From assembly GCA_025677825.1 (NCBI GenBank), contig JAIXMO010000094.1:1-57206 (forward strand): 57,206 bases of DNA, in the 5' to 3' direction. Of this stretch, positions 30,809-40,392 are shown one piece after another. The notes beneath the pieces are model-generated. The model was given only the letters and a program-made list of their open reading frames with translations. It ran no database searches and had not been told where the DNA came from. This stretch comes from Helicostylum pulchrum (lineage: Eukaryota > Mucoromycota > Mucoromycetes > Mucorales > Mucoraceae). Made by a program: the position numbers and the translations under genes. The first letter of the stretch is position 1. Each line of letters starts with the position of its first letter.

Positions 30809-31603
30809 ATGAACCGAAATACAAGGGATTCAGAAAGTGTGTCTACGCTGGAAAACACTATTCCACCTTCTATTTCAAATCAAACAATCGGTACACAAGA
30901 ACAAGTAATCATTGAACCACCGTTTCTTGTACGAACAAAGACCCGGGAAGAAAAAAATATGATGAGGCAACAATTTAAAAATCAAGAAGCAATAAAAGAT
31001 AAAAGACCGTATGGATGGCTACAACGCTTTTATACAAGATTTTCTACTTCCTTCATGTTGGAAAATAAAGCTGCAACAGCCAGAGATCACTTGGGTAAGA
31101 AAGAAAAAAGAAACGATTTCTTTTTTTAGTTTTTTAGTTTTGAAATAAGCTCCCTTTTTATGTAAATAATTCCTATATTAATCCCTGATTTTCTATTTAC
31201 AGCTAATGAACGTACATTTCTGGCCTGGTTAAGAACGTCATTATCTTTAATCACTGTTGGTGTTGGTAAAGTATTTTTCTTTTTCTTTTTTGTGTGTGTA
31301 TATTTTGACAAGTTTTGATTAATTTTTGTTTATATTATAGCAATTACCCAACTTTATCATTTGACTCCTCCTGGGGAGCAAAATCAAGTAACACACGCCA
31401 AAGCCGGGAAATCTTTAGGTGCAACGTTTGTTGTGTTTAGCATTTTGTTTCTTTATTTTGCAAATGCTCGTTATTTTCATGCACAGATAGCATTAACCAA
31501 GGGTCAATTCCCAGCAAGTAGAGGTGCAGTGATTTTTGGATCTACATGTATTTTAGCTGTGTTAATTGCCATGTTTATTGTCATTTTGCTGGACATGAAA
31601 TAG
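30809..31603 (+). CDS. DUF202 membrane protein
   Basis: Three exons (30809-31094, 31203-31265, 31341-31603) give 203 residues. An N-terminal soluble part (about 95 residues, Thr/Glu-rich, with KRPYGWLQRFYTRFSTSFML) precedes the DUF202 core: ANERTFLAWLRTSLSLITVG, AITQLYHLTP, AKAGKSLGATFVVFSILFL, and a last helix (TCILAVLIAMFIVILLDMK). Three membrane helices are apparent. DUF202 is also found in the yeast vacuolar transporter chaperone subunit Vtc1, and many fungi have stand-alone members of unknown role. The motif NERTFLAWLRTSL is diagnostic. The first ATG after a pyrimidine-rich leader is used, and upstream lies the end of the Fanzor relic about 240 bp away. Confidence 0.9.
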
Positions 31604-32451
31604 TCCCTTTTTTTTTATATATATCTTTTTGTATTATTTCTCGCTCTCTCACTCTCTTTTTATACATGGCTTTTTAGTTTTTACAGCAAAATATCAATTC
31701 AAACACCTCTTCATGCATTAATTTCACTCACTGTATCATTGAAAATAAAAAATAAAAAAGTTACAATTTCTTTCAAACATTACATATAAAGTTTATTGAT
31801 CCGGCCCGCCTGTGAGAATTTTTTTTTTTTTTTTTAGTTTTATGCTACTGTTCCATACACTTCTTTTTTTTTTCAACCAAGCCCTTTTTGTTTTTAGAAT
31901 ATGAGCAAGGGAAAAAAATAAACAGTTTCATCCAACCTAATTGACGGAACGGAGTGCATGTATGTATAAACCTTCTTTTTGTTCACGTAGTAGCATGTAT
32001 AAAATGTTACTTGATGCCATGTACACGTTGTTAAATGCAAGCGACACTATTTCATGATATTTTAGTTTTGACTCACAAAAAGAGAGAGAGAGAAAGTTTT
32101 GAATTAGTAACACTGGAAGGGTTTTTTTTTTTTTTTTTTTTGTGTCATCTAATTTTGAAGGAACTTAGTCCGAAATAAGTCTTGATCCGCTTGTCAATAA
32201 AACGTAACGCTAAGTAGAAAAAAGAATAGCTTATTCTATTTTTTTTTTGCTCAAATGACGATTTTTCATAACTATACAAAAGACTAGATTACATCGATTT
32301 TTTTTGTTGTTGTTGTTGTTATTCGTGTTGCAAAAAAAAATTAAAAGTATAAATAGTAAACACCTAACATAACAATGTCAAAAATGTATAAAAAGCAGTT
32401 TGATTTTTTCTTTTATACCCTCTTTTTTTTCTTGTAATCTTTCTTATAAAT
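31604..32451. other. Spacer, poly(T)-rich
   Basis: No gene seen. It contains T runs up to 18 bases (for example at 32121-32138), a (TTG)n run near 32304 and a CT-rich run near 31640. Confidence 0.5.
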
Positions 32452-32672
32452 ATGGTTTCGTTTAAATTCAGTTTCTTAACATGCAATGCTTCTTCTATTG
32501 AAAACACAATACCATTAGTGTATATCAAGGATATTAATACATCAGGAGGACAATGGTAAGCGTATATACTACACTTTTTTCTAACCTCGCAGTAGTCTAA
32601 CATTTTTTAAACCCTAGTACTTGGTGCGGCCGTTACGGTCATATCAGAGGTTACTGCCCTTTACTAAAGTAG
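32452..32672 (+). CDS. Two-exon CCHC zinc-knuckle microprotein (52 residues)
   Basis: Exons 32452-32555 and 32618-32672 join in phase (donor GTAAGC, acceptor CCCTAG) to a protein starting MVSFKFSFLTCNASSIENTI and ending CTWCGRYGHIRGYCPLLK. The C-terminus is a complete CX2CX4HX4C zinc knuckle, formed partly by the splice junction (the first Cys codon is split by the intron). Such knuckles bind single-stranded RNA or DNA and are common in retroelement Gag proteins and RNA-processing factors. The piece is too short to be a whole Gag. It could be a real microprotein, or the last two exons of a decayed mobile gene. No other exon was recognised upstream. Confidence 0.45.
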
Positions 32673-33249
32673 TAGCATTCAAACTATCTGTAGTTTTATA
32701 TTTTTTTACCCCTGAAACCCATACTTCTGTACATACAAAAAAGAAACACTCCATAGCATTTCCATTTCCTTTTTTTAAAAAAAGTACTCTACTTCAAAAA
32801 TAAATACGCATGAATATAATTATTTTTTTTCTTACTTTAATGAAATTTTCCAGTTGCACTTCTAAACGACTCTTTGACTTTAATTACTATTATTTTAACT
32901 GGGTAGATTTGTTTTGGTTCACACAATTATTATTTGTTATACATTGCACAAAAAAAAAAAAAAGGTTTATAAAAAGATTAAACACGAAAACAAAAAAATT
33001 GGCGTAAAAAACATCAACACAACAGGCTTGTGTACTCATCATATGCTTAAAGTGTCTCATTCTTTTTTTTTAGTCGGTATTAAAAGATTTTAGAAAATCA
33101 ATGTTAGTAGTATTTTAGTTCTGCAGAAAATGTTTTTTTTTTTGGGGTGGTGGTGGTGGAGACTATATGGAATAACAAATACGCAGCAAAGAAAAGCGGA
33201 TGACACAAAACTCTTGGGAAAAAAAACCCCATCTGAGAGCCGTGAAATT

Positions 33250-34000
33250 TATTCTAGACGTTCAAAAGCCATGAGATCCCCTTTTTTAAATGTTATTGCT
33301 GCAGCATCAGCGCCTTTATAATTTTTCATACGAATTTTGTTAAACAAATAAGATTCCTATCTGATTTGATTTGTGTGTGCCTTATGGGTCCCTTTTCCGG
33401 GTTCTGGAATAACTTTTACGGAAGTTATGTGTTCTTTTTTTTATTTTTTAAACTTTCGATCCTTTTTTTATTTAAATGTATCAAGGAGACAAATAAGTAT
33501 TATCATGATTGGAGTAAGCGTCATCGCACTTTTTTATAGAAAAAGCCAAACAATTTCTTTTTTTTTTATGGATATAGTTTTTGATAAGAAGCTTAAAAAT
33601 AAGAGTCAAAAGGCTTACACACATCTTGATTTCCGTTGCCGAAAACCGTAATCTACAAAACTTCTATTTCCATTGGCATACCGTTTTTTTTTTTTCGGTA
33701 GGATGTGATCAACGATCTTAGGATTTGTCTAAAAACCAAAAAAGTATACATATATCAGATATATGTATAAAATAGCTTATTTTTTTTTTTTACAGCATCC
33801 GAAAAGGCTTTAAAACGAGGTCAAATATATTTGGTAAAGAAGGAAAAAAATTCATCGGGAGTTTCGATTTTGCTTTGTATCACGGTGGATAGAGTTCTTG
33901 ATGTGCGCTTTGACAATATTTTGTTTAACATCACTAATTGGATCACTTGTCTTTTGTTAGTAATTCGATGGAGTGAGGATAGCTTAATTTGTCAGATATA
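33250..34000 (-). pseudogene. Scattered minus-strand coding fragments, possibly one decayed gene
   Basis: Reading leftward, the following protein-like pieces appear in one order but not one frame: RTLSTVIQSKIETPDEFFSF (about 33930-33860), NPKIVDHILPKKKKRYANGN and RSFVDYGFRQRKSRC (about 33735-33630, with a donor just after), VKVIPEPGKGTHKAHTNQIR (about 33420-33360), and NKIRMKNYKGADAAAITFKK then GDLMAFERLE with a stop near 33255. None matches a family I know. A plus-strand frame at 33797-34001 overlaps the first piece, so which strand was coding is uncertain. Confidence 0.25.
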
Positions 34001-34606
34001 GAGTTATTATTTCCCGGGAATGTTCAATAAGTTATCTCTCCTCCCACCCACCCACCCACCCACCAGCTAACAAAAAAATGTATTATAAATTTGAAAAATA
34101 AAAGGAGATGTATCGGTTCTAGAATGAACACCTTCAAAATATTTACTACAATTTGTTTGTTTTCTTTTTCCGTAGTTTATAAAAGGAATATTTAAGCTAC
34201 TCCGTTTCATACTTGTGAAAGGCCTTTTTTTTTTTTTTTGCACGACACAAATATTAAAAAAAAAAAAAGCTATCACAAAAATAAAATGATGTTTGTTGGC
34301 GATTTTTTTTTTTTTTTTACCGTTCAACAAAATTCTTCTGATTATCTGTAAAAGAAAAAAAAAAAGACGGCATTGACTGTGCACCATTAAGAATTATACA
34401 ATCCTTATTTTTTTTTTGCGTGGTAGAAGCTAATCTATTTTAGGAAATCCATTGTTGGCGATCACTTTCGTCACTGCCATGACGTACAAGACAAATATAT
34501 TTTTTTAGCATGTAATTTTTTTTTTTAGTCGTTTTTAAATTAAAAAAACTACTTGAACCCTTTTCTCTCTTTTTCTTTAATTTTTTTTTTCCCACTCACG
34601 CACAAT

Positions 34607-34915
34607 ATGAATACACAACAACCATTATCAGGCGATTTAAAAGACCTTGCTCGTCAACATAAACAAGAACACGATAAACTCAGTCCACCTTCTTTATTAG
34701 AGCGACGTCAAAGCAGTAATAAAGACGACGATGTCTTGGGTAGTATATCTCCTATGCCAGTGGGAGCTGAACGAATGGCCGCTTTAAGAGATTTAGGTGC
34801 TACCTTTGAAGAAGGTAAAAAGACTATTTCTAAAGTAGCAACTCCTACAGAAACAATCGTACCCAGTTTTGTGGATTCAGATCATTTAGAGGTAAAACAC
34901 CTCAATAAGAAGTAA
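34607..34915 (+). CDS. Small hydrophilic protein (102 residues), unknown
   Basis: A single-exon gene starting MNTQQPLSGDLKDLARQHKQ. It is polar, with Ser/Pro/Lys/Asp-rich segments and no membrane helix. A possible short helix lies at GAERMAALRDLGATFEEGKK. The ATG follows a T/C-rich leader and the short sequence CACAATATGA; the frame is open further upstream only through low-complexity leader. Family and function are not recognised. Codon choice and amino-acid composition resemble those of neighbouring real genes more than random AT-rich frames. It is probably a lineage-specific cytosolic protein. Confidence 0.6.
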   Translation: MNTQQPLSGDLKDLARQHKQEHDKLSPPSLLERRQSSNKDDDVLGSISPMPVGAERMAALRDLGATFEEGKKTISKVATPTETIVPSFVDSDHLEVKHLNKK

Positions 34916-36885
34916 AGCAAACATGTAATTAAACTAGTCTATTCGCCTTTATAGCAAATACTTCATGGGAAACAAGCTAGCAGCGATGAAACATTCTAAT
35001 CACTACATCAATAACTACTACCAGAATATAATATATTAAAACACATGTATCATTATCCCCCCTCCCTTTTTTTTAAAAAATAAACAAGAAACATATATAT
35101 AAATCATAGTCTTGTCTATCAAAAACCTGCTTGATCACTGAAGGTACATTAATGTTTCATTTGCTTTACCGAATCCTGCAATTTATATTTGTACTACTCC
35201 CGTACGTCATGCTGTTTTATTTCGAAGCTGTGGAATCCAATTGCACAAAACTACCAGTGATAATAATAATAAAAGTCTTTAACAATTTATGAAGAGACCG
35301 TATAGAGGCATCTAGACTTCAAAAGTGTACTATCTAATTGACGTTACTCATAAGACAAAAGGATAATATTCAAACCGATAGAAATCTTACAAAGCAATTA
35401 AAGTATAAAGTCAATAAATTTAGACTTGCATGGAGTGGATATCAGCAGTATAAACCAAATCAAGTGAACACAAAGATACTTTTTAGTACTCTTTCTCATA
35501 GTTAGTAGTTTCTAAATGGATTGTTATGTGGTATTCTAACAAATAGCTCTACAATTTTTTTAATTGAAAACAAGAAACGTTTTCAGAAAACTTAAAATGA
35601 TTCTAATGTTTGAACTCTAGCAACAACAAAAAAAAGATACACAGTATATTTTTTTTGTACAGTAACTTGAAATAGTTCAAGAACTATTTAAAGTGTTGTA
35701 ATCCATCATTGCTTATCCATTCTCCTCTTTAATTCATAACTTCTAAAAAAGGTCATTTTAATAGTGATCGAAATAAGGTGCAATTAAACTTCAGGAAATG
35801 ATTTTTTTGCCCAAGTTACTTGGTAAACATTACTTGTTAATATATTGTCTTTAAAATCAGATTTTGAAAACTGCTTGCTGTTCTATATTTTTCAATTTTA
35901 AAAAAGTAAATATCATCCTTTAACCTACTTTGAAGTTTTTAGTGCTCTACTCTTTTTTCGGTTAGTCATTTTTGGTCATTTTTGATAACTTTGAGGGGTC
36001 AACCCCCTTTTGTGGTTTTGAAGTTTTTTTCTTTACAATTATTCCCTATCCAATTTGACTTTCTTCATGGAAAAAAACATTGACGCTAAAGTGCTTATTT
36101 AGGCGCATATCATCCATCCAAAATCATATTTTTATCAAAAAGACTGAACGAGTAATCACTGGTTTGCGACGTTTTTTTTTCCACTGAAATTTGAGTTAAG
36201 CGAGCCTTAAAATAGCGATTTCTCGCCCAGTTTTGATTGTAGCGCTTTCTTTCACGAACATCCAACATATAGCTTTTAAATATTTTCATTCGATGCTACA
36301 ACTAAACACGGTATTAAAAAACTACATTTTATGTGCTCGGGAAAATCATAAAATGGTAAAATGAGGTTATACGAAAAAAATGTGTGTTTTTTGGTCCAAA
36401 AAAAACCGTCGTTACTCGTTCAATTCTTGCATGAGAAGTACCATTTAAAATGGATTAGAAACGCCTAAAAGAGTACTGTACTATCTTTGTTTTTTCCACT
36501 CAAAGAAAGGAAAAGTAGATCGGGAGTAATTTCGACATATTTTGATTTTAGTATTACGCTTTAAATGTCAGAGATGTTATTAGAGGGAGACGCTCAATGA
36601 TAAGTAAAGAAGAAAGAGAAGCACGAAAAGAAATATTTAGGAAGATATTGGCGATAGCGAAGTAACACTTTCAAGAACAAAAATATTTCCAATCTGGAGA
36701 GAAAAAAAAAACCCCCCAGCAAAGAGCATAACTTGATTTAGAGATTTTTTTACGTCGCAAATGTTAGTCAATCAAGCAGGTTATTCTGTGCTACTTTTTA
36801 TTTAAATATTACACAAACGAAAAGAAAAAATATATTTTTTCTTTTTTTCTTTTTTAGTATCTTCTCTGTTGGTCCAATTTATGTT
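34916..36885. other. 2-kb spacer before the EDEM-like gene
   Basis: No supported gene. A 46-codon frame at 35151-35291 begins with a hydrophobic helix (MFHLLYRILQFIFVLLPYVM) but lacks other support. The foldback element at 36091-36478 occupies the right part. The last 40 bases are T/C-rich like other leaders here. Confidence 0.45.
36091..36478. repeat. Degenerate foldback element, ~85-bp inverted arms
   Basis: The left arm (36091 to about 36180) and the reverse complement of the right arm (about 36396-36478) align with gaps. The shared blocks are TTTAGGCG, ATCCAT, TGAACGAGTAA and CGACG followed by a T run. The 11-bp core TGAACGAGTAA at 36145-36155 has its exact complement at 36412-36422. The interior is non-coding. 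This looks like an old MITE or foldback element. Confidence 0.6.
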
Positions 36886-39330
36886 ATGCTTAAAAATATC
36901 TTTTCCAATGATATTAAGCAAACAAGCATTGCCTTGGTTTTGTTGCTTTTATGGATGAATTGCTGTTTAGCGATGACAGAAAAAAAGCGATTAGAACTAA
37001 AGTAAGCAGCATAGTCCCTATTATTATTTTTTTAAAAAAAAAAGTGTAATAAAAATCTGACGATCCATCTTTTTATAAATAGAGACCTTACTAAAGTAAA
37101 ATATACAACAACAACAAAAATTGCATACCATCATACTAATATAAAATGAACAGGAAATGTTTGACCATGGCTGGAATAATTATTACCAACATGCATTTCC
37201 AGAAGATGAGGTACTACCTAAAATAAAATTATACTGTATTTTTTTTTTCTTTTCAACTCATTTCATGTATAGCTCAATCCTTTTGAATGCAATGGTAGAG
37301 GAAGTGATAAAGCCAATCCGTACGTAACCACAAAAATGATATACTAAACCCAAAAAAAAAAAATACTAATGAATTACCTTTAGGTCTAATATTAACGTAA
37401 ATGACGTATTGGGCGATTACTCTTTAACACTTGTTGATACGCTGGACACACTTGCAGTAAGTTGTAAATTCGATTCGTATTTTTTTTTTCTCTCAGCTTA
37501 CACACTAATTTAGATTATGGGAACACAAGAACAATTTGAAGAAGCAGTGAATCGTGTGATTGAAACTGTATCATTTAGTCAAGATAACAAAGTTCAAGTA
37601 TTTGAATTAAATATCAGAGCACTTGGTGGACTAGTAGGTATTTTTTTTTTGTAGGCGTTAAATTTCCACTTTGCAGAAAAACTTAGACATTTTTTTTTTA
37701 GCTTTCTGCACATATGCTTGCTACAGATACAACATTTAATCACACCATAAAAGGATATAACGGTCAATTGTTGGACATGGCTAGAAATCTTGCTGATCGT
37801 CTTATGCCTGCTTTTAAATCATCACGAACTGGAATTCCTTTTCCCAGAGTAAAATACCTTTTTTTTTTTTACTATTATATATGCTGTGCTAACATATACT
37901 TATCAAGGTCAATTTACGTAAGGGTGTACCACCTACTGAGACAACTGAAACATGTACAGCTGGTGCTGGCAGTTTAATTCTAGAATTCGGTGTACTTAGT
38001 AGACTTACGGGAGACCCAACCTATGAAAATGCAGCCAAAAGAGCTTTAAAAGCAGTATGGTCTCGTCGGTCCAATATTAATTTACTTGGCAATGTTATTG
38101 ATATTCAAACTGGTAACTGGATTCATACGGCATCATCCACTGGTGCGGGAATTGATTCTGTATTTGAATACATGCTTAAAGCATACGTACTATTTGGAGA
38201 GGAAGAATATAAGGATATGTTTGATCAGGCTTACAAGGCATTAATGCTGTATGTTCGTGATACATCTGGTTACCTTTATCGCAACGTACATATGAGTACT
38301 GGCTCTTTAATGTCTTATTGGATCGATAGTCTTAGTGCTTTTTTCGCTGGACTTCAAGTATTGGAAGGAGATATTGATGCAGCGATTAAAAGTCATTTGG
38401 TGTATTACAACATTTGGAAAAAATATCATGCTATCCCTGAACGATTTGATTTTTATCATAAAGGTGTTGATTTACCTTATTACCCATTGCGACCCGAATT
38501 TATTGAATCGACCTATCATTTATACCAAGCTACAAAGGATCCTTTTTACCTCCGTGTAGGTGAAATGGTAGTAGAAGATTTAAATAATCGAACTCGTGTA
38601 CCTTGCGGATTTGCTTCTATTGGAGATGTACAAACTGGCAGACTTGAGGACCGAATGGAAAGCTTTATGCTTAGTGAAACATTGAAATACCTTTACTTGT
38701 TATTTGACACTGGTTAGTTTTTTTTTTTTTTTTTACTTCTTATCTATGATAAACTAATAATGAATATACGCTTAGATAACTCTGTTAATAAAATGGACTC
38801 CAATTTTATATTTACAACAGAAGGTCATATATTGCCATTACCTGGCAAATACTTGAAAAACACGAAACCGATTAAAAAAACACAATCACCTATTGTCTCT
38901 ACGAAAGCTTCTGCTTCTGGTACCTGTCAAAGATATAATCCAACTGGCAGCGAATCAATTACGATACCTGGACTATTAGACATGTCGTCGATACCTTTTC
39001 TGCCCCAAACAGATTATGCTTCCAGTATTGTTGGATTGACTACAACTGAACTACCGCCACTTTCTTCGCATGGGTATTGTGAATCACCTATTACTGCTTC
39101 TAAATATTTTAGTTTATCGTTTGGATACACGGATTATAACGGTGCATCAAATAATAATCAACGGTACAAATCGAATAATATTATTGATCTGTTGGGTGGT
39201 TATTTAGCTAAATCTTTATCGGGATTAAGAGTTGAGCTTGTGAGTGCAAGTAGTAGAAAAAATGATGCGTATCTTGTGAAAGGAGGTTAGTTTCTTTTTT
39301 TCTTTTTCATATATTCATATACACAAATAT

Positions 39331-39379
<49 letters not shown>

Positions 39380-40262
39380 TACACATCCTTATATACGCTC
39401 ATACACACACACGCACGCACACGCACACACACAATTGTATATAGAATTATATAAAAAAAAAGCTTCTTTTTTTCTTATCTATTATTTCATAGTTTATTCC
39501 AATACTAGGTAAAAACTGATATTACACATATAAAAAAAAAATGGAAAGGGGAAAATTAAATATATATTTTTTATTACTTGTTTTTTGGTTTTTTTAAGAA
39601 AGAAAAAGAGTTTAAAGGGACATGAAATATTGACTATTACAATGAATGCACTGTACCCTTACTTGACGAGTAATTCGGATTTATTTCAATTACAAGTGAA
39701 ACAGCCTACAGTGACTACACGTATTCGAAGTTACATCAATTCCCAGCACGAACTTAGTATCAAGACCAGCGATAAAGACCAGTGTTACGAATTCCTGGGT
39801 ACGAGATCAGATTTTGGACCCAACAAAGTGAATATCAATAACGTACCAATCCATATCTTTAGCGACGAAAACAACTTGTATGGATGTAACGCTTATACTA
39901 AAAAGGAGATGTTATTAATTCAAGATAAAATATTACTTGTCAGTCGAGGTAAATGTAATTTCTTGGACAAAGTGATTAACGCACAGCAAGCTGGTGCTAA
40001 AGCAATCATCTTTCTCAATAATAAGGAAGGTGAACATGAATTTAGAATTAGCACAGACGATACAGCACATAGTTCTATTATTACTATACCTAGTTTAATT
40101 ATTAGTTATAATGATGCGTTATCTTTACTGAAAACTAATCGTAAACAATTGACCACGTTACAAATTAACCAATTACCTTCAATTGACAACGATCCTGATG
40201 CCATTATCTCACTATTGTATCGTGGTAAACGCATAAAAAATGTTGTAATCATCAACTTGTAA
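36886..40262 (+). CDS. EDEM3/Mnl1-like GH47 mannosidase with PA domain (ER-associated degradation)
   Basis: Eleven exons join in frame to 855 residues: 36886-37001, 37083-37095 (13 nt), 37154-37210, 37273-37319, 37384-37456, 37514-37633, 37702-37848, 37908-38712, 38776-39285, 39493-39508 (16 nt), 39599-40262. A signal peptide ([19 protein letters not shown]) precedes the GH47 domain: [111 protein letters not shown] and [12 protein letters not shown]. Near the C-terminus is a protease-associated domain ([20 protein letters not shown], about residues 710-810), as in animal EDEM3. These enzymes trim mannose from misfolded glycoproteins so that the ERAD lectin can recognise them. No HDEL-type tail is seen. 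The ATG at 36886 is used because the ATG five bases upstream is out of frame. Confidence 0.92.
39337..39374. repeat. (CA)n microsatellite in an intron
   Basis: About 19 CA units, followed by imperfect (CA)n with TACA and CGCA interruptions to about 39433. It lies in the intron before the 16-nt exon of the EDEM-like gene. Confidence 0.95.
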
Positions 40263-40392
40263 TAAAACAATTTAATAGCCGCTGGTAGTCGTCGTCGTCA
40301 CATGCCAAAAAAAAACGGCAAACGTTTATAGATTTAACCTATTTTTATATATTTTCTTTTTTTTCTTCTTCTTTCTACTAAATATAAAAAAA

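Noticed and set aside
33130..33321. Plus-strand frame starting MFFFLGWWWW
   Set aside because: Translation of a T run and a (GGT)n repeat; the complementary strand has the more protein-like reading.
39300..39440. CA-rich region considered as a CRISPR-like array
   Set aside because: A plain dinucleotide microsatellite inside an intron; no spacers or longer repeat unit.
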